A stretch of DNA of 64,000 nt, from contig CAYLUZ010000010.1 of the NCBI GenBank assembly GCA_964387025.1, forward strand, positions 1 to 64,000, in the 5' to 3' direction. The notes beneath the pieces are model-generated. The model ran no database searches, had not been told where the DNA came from, and saw only the letters and a program-made list of their open reading frames with translations. Positions 9,016-17,428 of the stretch are shown here, one piece after another (within the stretch, counting starts at the first letter, position 1; every line of letters starts with the position of its first letter). This stretch comes from PNON01 sp964387025. GTDB taxonomy: Bacteria > Chloroflexota > Anaerolineae > Anaerolineales > Anaerolineaceae. A program made the translations under genes and the position numbers.

Positions 9016-9043
9016 ATTATAAAATACATGACAACGCTGTCAA
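9016..9043 (-). promoter_or_regulatory. Near-consensus promoter with overlapping LacI-type operator
   Basis: On the minus strand TTGACA (9043-9038) is followed by a 16-base spacer and TATAAT (9021-9016), ahead of the URO-D/thioredoxin gene. A palindrome, TGACA-ACGC-TGTCA (9029-9042), covers the -35 box and half of the spacer and has the central CG typical of LacI-family operators. The lacI-type gene starts 91 bases away on the other strand. Repression by that protein is a direct inference from the layout. Confidence 0.75.
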
Positions 9044-9133
9044 TATATTGATCCTGATTGGTGGATACTTATGAAACCTAAGTTTCAGTTTTGGATTTAA
9101 TCTTCTTCTTGGATATAATCATTCTTATAAACC

Positions 9134-10144
9134 ATGTCCGCAACCATTCGTGTAGTAGCCAAACTTGCAGGTTGTTCAATAAAAACCGTCTCACGTGTTG
9201 TGAATAATGAGCCAAATGTTTCGGTTTCCACACGCCAGCGGGTTCTTGATGCAATTCGAAATACCGGATATGTGCCCAACCTCGCCGCCAGGAGACTGGT
9301 CAACCAAAAATCGTATTCCCTGTGTGTCATTATGTATCCGGGATTTTATAACTCTTCGCCCACATTCCTCTCAAGGCTCCTGGACCTGGGGTATGAAGAG
9401 AATTATGAAATACTGATCCAAAACTACTATCCTAACCGTCCAAAGTCACAGCAAAGAGTGGTTGAACTTGTAAACCAACGTCGCTTTGATGGTTTTATTT
9501 CCACCCCGCCATGCGATTCTGATGGGTTTTTGATCGATTTTCTTTCCACCTATAAAATTCCGGTAGTCCAGGTTAATCCTTTGATCAATAACCAGGACCA
9601 GATGTGTGTTAGTGGCGATGATGTTAATGGTGCTCAACAGGTGACTAAATATTTAATATCACTAGGGCACACAAAAATTGCTTTTTTTACAGGTCCCCGC
9701 AACCTACGCTCAAGCCAGGATCGTTTTTCCGGTTTTAAGTCCGCTATGGAGGAAAGTCATATCTCCCTGGTTGAAGATTATTTGCAGGACACGGAATATA
9801 CATTTGATGGGGGTTCAACCGCCCTTAGAATATTAATGAACCACAAAAATCCCCCGACTGCTATATTTGCCGGGCATGACGAATCTGCGCTTGGCGCCCT
9901 TTTCGCGGTAAGAGAGATGGATATCCAGATACCCAACCAATTATCGATCGCTGGATTTGAAGATCTACCCATGGCAAGCCAGGTTTGGCCACGAATCACC
10001 ACTTACCATCAGCCTGCGGATGACCTACTCTACGAAGCGACCCGCTTATTAATTTCCAATCTGAAAAACTCCCCAACTACAGCGAAACAAATTTCACTCC
10101 CGGGTAAGTTGGTTATTCGAAATTCCACATCCCGGATAAATTAG
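9134..10144 (+). CDS. LacI-family transcriptional regulator
   Basis: Typical 336-residue LacI/GalR repressor. Residues 1-60 form the helix-turn-helix and hinge helix (IRVVAKLAGCSIKTVSRVVN, later NLAARRL). Residues 61-330 form a periplasmic-binding-protein-like effector domain, ending with the conserved SIAGFEDLPMA and TTYHQP segments. It is divergent from the URO-D/thioredoxin-cobW operon, and a palindrome with a CG centre lies over that operon's promoter. The effector is unknown; LacI proteins usually bind sugars or glycosides, which would fit release of methyl groups from a methoxylated glycan or glycoside, but this is speculation. Confidence 0.93.
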   Translation: MSATIRVVAKLAGCSIKTVSRVVNNEPNVSVSTRQRVLDAIRNTGYVPNLAARRLVNQKSYSLCVIMYPGFYNSSPTFLSRLLDLGYEENYEILIQNYYPNRPKSQQRVVELVNQRRFDGFISTPPCDSDGFLIDFLSTYKIPVVQVNPLINNQDQMCVSGDDVNGAQQVTKYLISLGHTKIAFFTGPRNLRSSQDRFSGFKSAMEESHISLVEDYLQDTEYTFDGGSTALRILMNHKNPPTAIFAGHDESALGALFAVREMDIQIPNQLSIAGFEDLPMASQVWPRITTYHQPADDLLYEATRLLISNLKNSPTTAKQISLPGKLVIRNSTSRIN

Positions 10145-10213
10145 CATCCATATCTACTTCAGGCATTCCACCAGCACAAAATCAAAAAGATCGATATTAT
10201 GTTAAAATAAATT

Positions 10214-11311
10214 ATGTCCTCAAGCGATTATCTCTATAACAAGCTGGCAGAAGTATTTAGAAAACAAATCCTTTCAGGAGAAATCAAACCGGGAGAAAAG
10301 CTTCCATCAGTGCGGGCTGTGGGAGATAAATGGGCTTGCACCGTTGGGACTGTTCAAAAGGCATACCAGCTTCTTTCAGAACAAGGATTGGTGAGCAGCC
10401 ATGCCGGCCAGGGGACAATTGTTATATTTGGAAAATCTCCCAACCAGTATATGCCGTATCGTAGAGCACAATTGCTTCACCGTTCCGAGTCATTTTTGCT
10501 CGAGGTGCTGGGTGCAGGTTACGATCCCGATGAAGTGGAAGATGCCGTGCGTGAAGCGCTGGATCGGCTAAGTGTCGTTCAAAATGTATCTCTTCCACCA
10601 GATAAGACCACCATTCGATTCAATGGCAGCCACGATATTATGGTGGCATGGATTGCTGCTCATTTCAATCAGATTTCCCCCGGCTTCAAGCTGCAGCTTA
10701 GTTTTACGGGTTCGCTGCATGGATTGATTGCGCTGGAAAATAACCAGGCAGAGTTCGCAGGATGCCACCTTTGGGATGAGGACACAAACAGTTACAACAT
10801 TCCTTTTATTCAAAAGTTATTACCAGGTAAAAACCTGGAAGTGATCACACTTGCAACAAGATCAATGGGATTGATGGTAGCACCGGGAAATCCTTCTAAA
10901 ATCCATTCTTTGGAAGATATCACCAGACCGGGTACTCAGTATATTAATCGACAGGATGGATCTGGTATCCGGGTGTGGTTTGATGCTCATATCAGAATGA
11001 AAGGCATTTCTTCCAAAGAAATTTCTGGTTATGACCGTGAGGTCAGTACTCACTCTGAAGTTGCCCTCGAAATTGCAGAAAAAAAAGCAGATGCGGGATT
11101 GGGACTTGAAGCTGCGGCAGTGCAGTATGGGTTGGATTTTATCCCGTTGACACAGGAACAATACGACCTGGTCTTCCCGGATGCCATCCTCATACATCCA
11201 GCTGTTACTCCCCTGCTCGATTGGCTCACCAGCCCGGCTGCCAGGAAAGAAATATCCAAACTGCCCGGGTACCAAACTGATCGAACAGGTAATAAAATTT
11301 CCATCACCTGA
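10214..11311 (+). CDS. GntR-type regulator with C-terminal periplasmic-binding-protein-like domain
   Basis: Residues 1-75 are a GntR winged helix (KPGEKLPSVRAVGDKWACTV, then GTVQKAYQLL). Residues about 130-350 match the PBP-like domain that also occurs with MoeA-type and molybdate-related regulators (RFNGSHDI, MAPGNP-like VAPGNP, RQDGSGIRVWFD, EVALEIAEKKADAGLGLEAAA). Fusions of this kind sense small ligands, in some cases molybdate or tungstate, which would fit other genes in the window. It lies about 50 bases upstream of the M29-type peptidase gene on the same strand and may control it. The ligand cannot be told from the sequence. Confidence 0.85.
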   Translation: MSSSDYLYNKLAEVFRKQILSGEIKPGEKLPSVRAVGDKWACTVGTVQKAYQLLSEQGLVSSHAGQGTIVIFGKSPNQYMPYRRAQLLHRSESFLLEVLGAGYDPDEVEDAVREALDRLSVVQNVSLPPDKTTIRFNGSHDIMVAWIAAHFNQISPGFKLQLSFTGSLHGLIALENNQAEFAGCHLWDEDTNSYNIPFIQKLLPGKNLEVITLATRSMGLMVAPGNPSKIHSLEDITRPGTQYINRQDGSGIRVWFDAHIRMKGISSKEISGYDREVSTHSEVALEIAEKKADAGLGLEAAAVQYGLDFIPLTQEQYDLVFPDAILIHPAVTPLLDWLTSPAARKEISKLPGYQTDRTGNKISIT

Positions 11312-11360
11312 CCAAATCGGATTTTGCTTCCCTAAGATTTCTGAACACCAAGGAGAATAT

Positions 11361-12623
11361 ATGAATACCTTTGATTTTGAACAAAAAATGAAAGCCTACG
11401 CAGACCTGGCCATCCATGTTGGTCTCAATCTGCAAAAAGGGCAGCGCCTGCTCATCCGTGGTCCGCTTGTCTATGGGGCTCCGATCAGTGCTGCTCCGCT
11501 AATCCTCGCCTTAACAAAAAGTGCATATCAGGCAGGGGCACGACTGGTGGATGTTATGTGGGGAGATGAACAAACGGAATTGCTGCGTTTTCAATATGCT
11601 CCTCGTGATTCCTTTGAAGAAGTTTCAGCATGGAAAACCGACGGTCCTTACGAGCATGTCAAGCGCGGTGATGCAGTTATCAGCATTTCCGGGATCAATC
11701 CTGATCTACTTAAAGGACAGGATCCTGATCTTGTTTCGCTGTATACAACATCCATTTGGAAAAAACTGGATCCCTTCTTAAAGGTCACCAGCAATAATAA
11801 TGTTAACTGGCTGGTGCTATCAGTTCCTACCCCCGGATGGTCAGCAAAGGTATTCCCCAATCTGACTCCAGGTGAACGAGAATCAAAAATGTGGGAGACC
11901 ATCTTCAAACTTTGCCGTCTCGACCAACCTGATCCTATCGCAGCCTGGAAAGCCCATGTGAAACACCTTGAAGCCAGATCAAAGTATTTGAATGAAAAAA
12001 GATTTTCCTATTTCCACTATACCGGTCCCGGCACCGATTTCACCGTCGGATTTCCGGATGGAGGTTTGTGGGTTGCTGCCAGCGAAAAGACGAGCACCGG
12101 TATTTCTTTTATCGCCAACATCCCCACCGAAGAGGTATTTACCCTACCGCATAAGGACAGGGCTGAAGGGGTGATCCATTCTTCACTGCCTCTGAATTTT
12201 GGCGGAACCCTGATCGATGATTTCTCACTTCGTTTTGAAGGAGGCCGGGTAGTCAATTCTTCTGCAAAGATGGGAGAATCAGTTCTGCAGAAGATGATCG
12301 CTACAGATGATGGATCATGCCGCTTAGGCGAGGTGGCCATCGTTCCATACAGCTCCCCGATCTCCCAATCCGGTCTGCTTTTCTATAACACCCTGCTTGA
12401 CGAAAATGCTGCCTGTCATCTGGCATTGGGTAATGCCTATCAAACTACACTTAAGGGCGGCGGAAGCCTGAGCGATGATGAATTCAAATCCGCTGGCGGG
12501 AATGTCAGCGTACTCCATGTTGATTTTATGGTGGGCTCCAACCAGGTGAATATTGATGGAATTCTGCCTGACGGTAGATCAGAACCGGTCTTGCGCTCAG
12601 GTGATTGGGCGGTCGACGTATAA
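11361..12623 (+). CDS. Aminopeptidase, M29 (AmpS/PepS/thermophilic) family
   Basis: Metal-dependent cytoplasmic aminopeptidase that frees N-terminal residues from peptides. About 420 residues. The family metal ligands can be seen in order: Glu in PTEEVF, Glu in RLGEVA, His in AACHLALG, Tyr in NAYQTT, and His-x-Asp in VLHVDFMVG. The ATG at 11361 follows AAGGAG by five bases; an open frame reaches further upstream but overlaps the GntR gene and lacks a ribosome-binding site. A strong hairpin follows the stop. Peptide scavenging fits a fermentative, protein-using anaerobe. Confidence 0.92.
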   Translation: MNTFDFEQKMKAYADLAIHVGLNLQKGQRLLIRGPLVYGAPISAAPLILALTKSAYQAGARLVDVMWGDEQTELLRFQYAPRDSFEEVSAWKTDGPYEHVKRGDAVISISGINPDLLKGQDPDLVSLYTTSIWKKLDPFLKVTSNNNVNWLVLSVPTPGWSAKVFPNLTPGERESKMWETIFKLCRLDQPDPIAAWKAHVKHLEARSKYLNEKRFSYFHYTGPGTDFTVGFPDGGLWVAASEKTSTGISFIANIPTEEVFTLPHKDRAEGVIHSSLPLNFGGTLIDDFSLRFEGGRVVNSSAKMGESVLQKMIATDDGSCRLGEVAIVPYSSPISQSGLLFYNTLLDENAACHLALGNAYQTTLKGGGSLSDDEFKSAGGNVSVLHVDFMVGSNQVNIDGILPDGRSEPVLRSGDWAVDV

Positions 12624-12648
12624 ACCCGGTCATCCATTTGAAAACGAC

Positions 12649-12682
12649 AAAAAAAAACGACATCCATTCACTTGGATGTCGT
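12649..12682 (-). terminator. Intrinsic terminator (mainly minus strand)
   Basis: ACGACATCCA (12657-12666) pairs with TGGATGTCGT (12673-12682) across a six-base loop. Read on the minus strand the stem is followed by nine T, ending the Lys/Asp-peptide transcript 20 bases after its stop. On the plus strand the tail is less T-rich, but the hairpin may also end the aminopeptidase transcript. Confidence 0.85.
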
Positions 12683-12701
12683 TCGTTATTATAATCGATT
12701 G

Positions 12702-12779
12702 CTATTTTTTATCTTTTTTGTCTTTCTTCTTCTTATCTTTTTTATCTTTCTTGTCGTCCTTATCCTTTTTTCCAGCCAT
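12702..12779 (-). CDS. 25-residue Lys/Asp-only peptide
   Basis: After MAG the whole product consists of Lys and Asp (about 15 Lys and 7 Asp). I recognise no family. Support for a real gene: GGAGG five bases before the ATG, an extended -10 box about 115 bases upstream (12894-12902), and a textbook minus-strand terminator directly downstream. Lysines are coded by both AAA and AAG and aspartates by both GAT and GAC, so it is not a simple nucleotide repeat. A longer frame opens upstream, but its added residues have no ribosome-binding site. Possible roles, all inference: binding nucleic acid, phosphate or polyphosphate, or a charged intracellular solute-like peptide. Confidence 0.6.
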   Translation of the reverse strand: MAGKKDKDDKKDKKDKKKKDKKDKK

Positions 12780-12893
12780 ACCTTCCTCCAAATCACTCAT
12801 AAAGAAAAAACACGGAAATATCATTCTGATCAACCATGCTTGAACAGTAGCAATACGCACAAAAGTCTTCTTCTCGGAAGGACTCTTGTTTTC

Positions 12894-12902
12894 ATTATAG
12901 CA
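12894..12902 (-). promoter_or_regulatory. Extended -10 promoter of the Lys/Asp peptide gene
   Basis: On the minus strand the sequence reads TGCTATAAT, a perfect -10 box with the upstream TGn extension. A weak -35 (TTAAAC) lies 16-17 bases before it. It would give a leader of about 105 bases ahead of the peptide gene. Confidence 0.55.
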
Positions 12903-13069
12903 CGCTGTCAACATGTTTAACTCCATCATGTAAGCTACAAAATAGTTGTACTTTCCAAAAACAATCATAAGTAACTCACACAAACTTCACAATTTCTACA
13001 AACCTGGCAGATATCATCATACCAGTTAGAGAAATTCCTCTGACAAATATCTAAAAGGAGATTTTCAAA

Positions 13070-13621
13070 ATGAAAAATATTTTACTAGTAAGCATCACAG
13101 CTTTGGTCATCGTAGTGGCCACTCTAGGAACTGCCTCCATAGTTTCAGCAGATTCCAATGTTCCTCAATCACCGGCTATCATCGGTGTAAGTGACCAGGG
13201 AATCCCCCAGGGAAGAGGCCCACGAAGTGGAATGGGTGGATCCGGGATGCCAGGAGATGGATTACTGCACGATGAAATCATAGCAGCCTTCTCAGTAACA
13301 GTAGGTGTCCCCGTGGAAGAAATTGAAACCAGGCTCACTGCCGGTGAGACACTATCAGATATCGCTCTCTCAAAAGGGTTTACAGTTGCTGAATTTCAAA
13401 CCATGTTGAAAGATGCACATGGTAAGGCAATCGCAGCCGCAGTAGTGAACGGTGATCTCACCCAGGAACAGGCTGATTGGATGCTCACCCGTGGTAATCG
13501 AATGAATGGCAACCAGACTGGCCGTGGAACCGGAACCGGTTTAGGTACCGGTCGTGGTAATGCCGGACAGAACAGGATGACAAATCCGGACTGCCCATTC
13601 CCAACCCAGACCAATCCTTAA
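13070..13621 (+). CDS. Secreted Gly/Arg-rich protein of unknown function
   Basis: 183 residues. An N-terminal signal peptide (residues 1-27, ending in SIVSADS) is followed by a Gly/Pro/Arg-rich linker. A helical core at about 65-150 contains VGVPVEEIETRLTAGETLSDIA, split here as VPVEEIETRL and AGETLSDIALSKG, then NGDLTQEQADWMLTRG. The tail is rich in Gly, Arg and Thr. The core resembles LysM-like or DUF2680-like segments often seen in secreted proteins of Firmicutes and Chloroflexota, where a 'G-x-I/L-T-x-E-Q-A-D' motif recurs. No catalytic motif is visible. It stands alone between two terminators. AAGGAGATTTTCAAA precedes the ATG, a good ribosome-binding site. Confidence 0.8.
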   Translation: MKNILLVSITALVIVVATLGTASIVSADSNVPQSPAIIGVSDQGIPQGRGPRSGMGGSGMPGDGLLHDEIIAAFSVTVGVPVEEIETRLTAGETLSDIALSKGFTVAEFQTMLKDAHGKAIAAAVVNGDLTQEQADWMLTRGNRMNGNQTGRGTGTGLGTGRGNAGQNRMTNPDCPFPTQTNP

Positions 13622-13645
13622 ATTTGATCGATAAATAATAGTACA

Positions 13646-13683
13646 AAAAATCAGGGATATCTTGAATGATATCCCTGATTTTT
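13646..13683 (+). terminator. Strong bidirectional intrinsic terminator
   Basis: A perfect 16-bp stem, with arms at 13646-13661 and 13668-13683 around the loop TTGAAT. A-run on the left and T-run on the right, so it works on both strands. It ends the secreted-protein gene and the converging YCF48-like lipoprotein gene. Confidence 0.92.
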
Positions 13684-13723
13684 CTAGTTAGTAATCAATT
13701 ATGGTAACCACTGCATTTAGTAA

Positions 13724-14977
13724 CTATTCGACCAATTGGGGAGAAATAATTCCCCACATTAAACCACCGTCAGTGGTCATATATATTTCACCAGTGGCGG
13801 ATAAGATCCAACCGAGATCTTTGCTGATGAACTGGAGGAGAATTCCTTCCGGCACATCCGATAGCTCTGTCCATTTTGCTTGTGTTTCCGGCTGGATTGA
13901 TGTCGTTGTGCCTTGAACAAGCAATCGACCTTCAGGTAGGTAAATCAAATTGCCAACCGGAATCTCTCTCTTTTCCCAGTTAATTCCACCATCAGAGGTC
14001 TGATATAAAAGCACAATGGGTTGATCCAATGGAGCATTCATGAATTTGCAGGCCACCTCAAGCTGTACCCCATTGGCAGAAACATTTGGGAACTGGGACG
14101 CACAGACTGCGTCAGCGTTCTGATATATTCCCGGATGTTTATCCGGATCGGGCAGATTCACATTGCTCCAGGTTTTCCCGCCATCATGTGTTTGGAATAA
14201 AAGAACTCCTGCGGCTACGCCATTACATGAACCAGTCAACCAGCCATTCTGAGCATCAGAGAAAATTAGCCCGTTCTTGGAACAGCTTTGAATACCCCTG
14301 TCACCACCGACGACGTTTTCAATATTCATCGGATCGACAACTCTTTCCCAGGTTAATCCGCCATCAGCAGTATGGTAGATGACAATGTAGTCATGATTCA
14401 TTCCTGCCCCGACGTGTGCCATCAGCCAACCATTGAGCTGATCAACAAAATAGATATGTGATATGGAAAATGCTTCCATCAGGCCATCGGTGGCAAGCAG
14501 GGATTTACTCCAGGTCGTTCCACTATCTGTTGTTTTCCATACATTCTGTTCAGCAATGGGAGGTAATGCATTCATGTATGGAGAAACCCATGCAGTCTTG
14601 TCATCCAGGAAGAAGCCTGCCAGTACGACCGAAGCGGGGTCAGCACCACCATCGAATGGGACTTTCATGTCCACCCATGTCTTTGTAGCGTCACCAGTTC
14701 GTAGCACTTTGGCTGACTCGCCCGGTCGCCCACCCAATGCCCAACCAGTTGTTCCAGTCGTCATTTTAAATTGGTATATATGAAGCGTATTTGCCTCATT
14801 ACCTTTGGATACAGTCGGAACTGGTGAAGCCTCAAATATCGGGAGTGGTTGAGCTGTTGCAGTATTCTGGATGGTTGGAGCAGCCGTTGGCAAAATAGTA
14901 GGTACCACTGTTGGTGTCGTGCAGGCTCCCAGTATGAAGGAGAAAATGACGAGGATGGGGATAAGTTGTTTTTTCAT
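13724..14977 (-). CDS. YCF48/BNR-repeat lipoprotein
   Basis: Extracellular lipoprotein. The signal peptide MKKQLIPILVIFSFILGAC ends in the lipobox LGAC, followed by a Thr/Pro-rich linker. The rest is built of repeated beta-propeller blades with the BNR/YCF48 pattern (VWKTTDSGTTW, IYHTADGGLTW, LFQTHDGGKTW, LYQTSDGGINW, IYMTTDGGLMW), at least five copies. Such propellers bind ligands or assist assembly; plant and cyanobacterial YCF48 helps photosystem II assembly, but no such role applies here. The start is the ATG that gives a standard signal peptide; an upstream ATG at 15001 would add eight residues. No Shine-Dalgarno is visible for either. Confidence 0.82.
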   Translation of the reverse strand: MKKQLIPILVIFSFILGACTTPTVVPTILPTAAPTIQNTATAQPLPIFEASPVPTVSKGNEANTLHIYQFKMTTGTTGWALGGRPGESAKVLRTGDATKTWVDMKVPFDGGADPASVVLAGFFLDDKTAWVSPYMNALPPIAEQNVWKTTDSGTTWSKSLLATDGLMEAFSISHIYFVDQLNGWLMAHVGAGMNHDYIVIYHTADGGLTWERVVDPMNIENVVGGDRGIQSCSKNGLIFSDAQNGWLTGSCNGVAAGVLLFQTHDGGKTWSNVNLPDPDKHPGIYQNADAVCASQFPNVSANGVQLEVACKFMNAPLDQPIVLLYQTSDGGINWEKREIPVGNLIYLPEGRLLVQGTTTSIQPETQAKWTELSDVPEGILLQFISKDLGWILSATGEIYMTTDGGLMWGIISPQLVE

Positions 14978-15140
14978 ATATTGAGCATAGTTCAATTTCA
15001 TAAGAATATCAAGTCAATGTTACCTGGTTTCGACAAGCTCAACCACCGGTAACTACTGTAGATCGCACCTTGTTATCGTACAATAATCATGAATCAGTTG
15101 TATCCGCGCGGATTCTATTATAGAATAAATTATCTATATT

Positions 15141-16310
15141 ATGACCCGAAAAATTCTGCATATTGACCTGGATGCATTCTTTTGTTCTGTGGAGGAACTC
15201 AAGAACCCTGAACTGATAGGAAAAGCCTTCGCTGTGGGCGGCCAGCCCGGACAGCGCGGAGTGGTGTCGTCCTGTTCATATGCTGCCCGACAGTTTGGCG
15301 TCCGGTCTGCCATGCCTACAGGTCGAGCGAAAGCGCTCTGCCCGGAATTAATCCTTGTTTCCGGTCACCACTCCGAATACGGCGAGTATTCCGACCGGGT
15401 GATGGCCATTTTCCATGAGATCAGCCCACTGGTTGAAGAGGTATCAATCGACGAAGCCTTTGTGGATATTAGCGACCTGCCGCAATCAGCGGAGCTGATC
15501 GCGAAGCAGATCCAGGAAAGGGTCAGGCAGGAAGTGAATCTGCCCTGCTCCATCGGTGTGGCTGCCAACAAACTGGTCGCCAAGATCGCCAGCGATGCGG
15601 GCAAGGCTGAAAAAAAAGGCAGCGTTGCCCCGCGTGCCATCAAAGTTGTGCCCCCGGGTACTGAGGCCGCATTTCTCGCACCGCTGCCCGTCCAGGCGAT
15701 GTGGGGAGTCGGACCGAAAATGGCGGCATCCCTGAATGCCATGGGGATGAACACTCTGGGGGACGTAGCTGCCGCTTCAACCCCGGATTTGCAGCGCTGG
15801 TTGGGAAAAACCGGTGAATACCTGGCTCGTGCTGCGGTGGGTATCGATAATTCACCTGTCTCCACATCACACGGACTCAAATCTGTCAGCCAGGAAACCA
15901 CATACGATACTGACACCAATGATATCGTGGAGATCGAACGCACCATCCGCTGGTTGTCAGAAAAAGTTGCCCGGCGCCTGCGAGCCAAAGGGATCAGCGG
16001 AGGTACTGTCCGCATCAAAGTAAGGCTGTCAGACTTCTCCACTTTTACCCGACAGGAACACCTGGATGTTGCGACCAATATTGAAAGCGTCATCCTGGAA
16101 AAAGCACTACACCTTTTCCATGCATTCTGGAAAACGGGGCAGCACATCCGACTTATAGGCGTGGGAGTGAGCGACCTGGATGAAAATTGGCAGCAGATGT
16201 CACTCTTTGAACCGCAGCTGGAAAGGGAAATCCGCCTACACCAGGCTGTGGATGAGATTAGGGAGAAATTTGGCAAGACATTACTTCAGAGAGGAAAGAT
16301 ACGCAAATGA
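15141..16310 (+). CDS. dinB: DNA polymerase IV (Y family)
   Basis: Error-prone translesion polymerase. The palm carries LHIDLDAFFCSVE (Asp8 and Asp10 region) and SIDEAFVDIS, the metal-binding catalytic motifs. Helix-hairpin-helix segments (GVGPKMAASLNAMG) and the little-finger domain follow. Near the C-terminus QQMSLF matches the beta-clamp-binding motif. 389 residues, family length. The phosphatase gene overlaps its end by four bases (ATGA). No LexA box is recognised upstream. Confidence 0.96.
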   Translation: MTRKILHIDLDAFFCSVEELKNPELIGKAFAVGGQPGQRGVVSSCSYAARQFGVRSAMPTGRAKALCPELILVSGHHSEYGEYSDRVMAIFHEISPLVEEVSIDEAFVDISDLPQSAELIAKQIQERVRQEVNLPCSIGVAANKLVAKIASDAGKAEKKGSVAPRAIKVVPPGTEAAFLAPLPVQAMWGVGPKMAASLNAMGMNTLGDVAAASTPDLQRWLGKTGEYLARAAVGIDNSPVSTSHGLKSVSQETTYDTDTNDIVEIERTIRWLSEKVARRLRAKGISGGTVRIKVRLSDFSTFTRQEHLDVATNIESVILEKALHLFHAFWKTGQHIRLIGVGVSDLDENWQQMSLFEPQLEREIRLHQAVDEIREKFGKTLLQRGKIRK

Positions 16311-16825
16311 CCAACTTACTTCCACCGCTGCCTGTGACCTACTGGGTCGTCCCCGGCAGGTTTCTGGCGGGACCACAACCCTTGGTGATCCAGGAATCCT
16401 CCCCTTACCAAACTATCGAAACTCTCGTTTCGGGAAGGATCAACGCATTCATTGACCTGACCTATAATGCCGAAATGATGGGAGCATCATACAAACCCAT
16501 CCTTGAGAAATTGGCAGATCATCCTGATATTCGTTATTTCAACCACCCGATCCGGGATTTCGGGTTGCCCACACAGGAAGTGATGCGGGGCATATTGGAC
16601 CGGATCAAGTATTTATTGGATGAAGGCAGCAACATTTACCTGCATTGTTATGGTGGGATCGGACGCACCGGCACCGTGGTGGGCTGTTACCTGGTGGAAC
16701 AGGGAATGACGGGCAGCCAGGCGCTGGAGCAAATTACAGATTTGCGGAAGGACCTGAGCTGGATGCGAGTGCCCAGCCCGGAAACCAGGTCGCAAAGGGA
16801 TTTTGTATTGAATTGGAAGAAGTAG
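16307..16825 (+). CDS. Dual-specificity/tyrosine phosphatase-like protein
   Basis: 172 residues with the Cys-based phosphatase loop HCYGGIGRTG (residues 110-119), which fits HCxxGxxRT. The general acid is probably the Asp in IRDFGLP (about residue 83). It dephosphorylates Tyr or Ser/Thr residues or small phosphate esters; the substrate is unknown. The start codon overlaps the dinB stop, so the two are co-transcribed. Homologous small phosphatases are common in Chloroflexota and Cyanobacteria. Confidence 0.88.
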   Translation: MTNLLPPLPVTYWVVPGRFLAGPQPLVIQESSPYQTIETLVSGRINAFIDLTYNAEMMGASYKPILEKLADHPDIRYFNHPIRDFGLPTQEVMRGILDRIKYLLDEGSNIYLHCYGGIGRTGTVVGCYLVEQGMTGSQALEQITDLRKDLSWMRVPSPETRSQRDFVLNWKK

Positions 16826-16865
16826 CGCTATACACTTTGTTAATGAATGATCCGAGGAGGGCAAA

Positions 16866-17198
16866 ATGATTTTTATAATCCTGGGTGTCGCGGTATGGCT
16901 GGCATTCATGATGTTCGCAGCAGTGCTGGCCATCAGACCGGAAGTCGTTAAGATCGTCAAACCTTTCGTTTGCCCTCCCGGCACCGAAATGGTCGTCAAG
17001 ACAGAAGTATACAGCTACCACCAGCCGGGGCAGAAGGCGATAATTATATACAGCGACGGACCAGAAGGGCGAAAGGATATCAAAGGCAGGGCTCTGGTGG
17101 TGTTGTGGCTGTTCTTCTTTATCCCCTCCATCCCGCTAGCTGCATTACTGGTATTCTGGCTTGGTCCAATACTGGAGGAATTGGATCAAAAGTACTAA
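16866..17198 (+). CDS. Small two-helix membrane protein, unknown
   Basis: 110 residues with hydrophobic helices at about 2-24 and 78-102, and between them a short soluble segment with one Cys (PFVCPPGTEM). GAGGAGGGCAAA precedes the ATG. Third gene after dinB and the phosphatase on the same strand, with 40 bases between, so probably the last gene of that unit. I recognise no family. Confidence 0.75.
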   Translation: MIFIILGVAVWLAFMMFAAVLAIRPEVVKIVKPFVCPPGTEMVVKTEVYSYHQPGQKAIIIYSDGPEGRKDIKGRALVVLWLFFFIPSIPLAALLVFWLGPILEELDQKY

Positions 17199-17204
17199 TT
17201 TCAT

Positions 17205-17244
17205 TTGAAGCAGTGCTTCAATTCATGGTTGGAAATGGTATAAT
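17205..17244 (+). promoter_or_regulatory. tRNA-Thr promoter with palindrome
   Basis: TTCAAT (17217-17222), a 16-base spacer and TATAAT (17239-17244) lie ten bases before the tRNA. A perfect 8+1+8 palindrome (TTGAAGCA, G, TGCTTCAA; 17205-17221) covers the -35 box. It could be an operator, or the hairpin that ends the preceding gene. Confidence 0.6.
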
Positions 17245-17253
17245 TCTGCGGTC

Positions 17254-17326
17254 GCCACCGTAGCTCAGTTGGCAGAGCAGACGTTTCGTAAACGCCAGGT
17301 CATGGGTTCGACTCCCTTCGGTGGCT
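17254..17326 (+). tRNA. tRNA-Thr (anticodon CGT)
   Basis: 73 bases. Acceptor arms GCCACCG and CGGTGGC pair fully. The D stem is GCTC/GAGC, the anticodon loop TTCGTAA gives CGT, and the T loop reads TTCGACT closed by GGG/CCC. The anticodon stem has one A-C mismatch. CCA is not encoded. CGT reads the Thr codon ACG. Confidence 0.93.
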
Positions 17327-17428
17327 CTTTGTGTTTAATCCCGCAAGTTTTCTCTTTTAACCTTGGATAAATCACCTTCGATGAAAATATTGAAGAGATC
17401 CAATACTAATGCATAAAGGAGCAAATAT

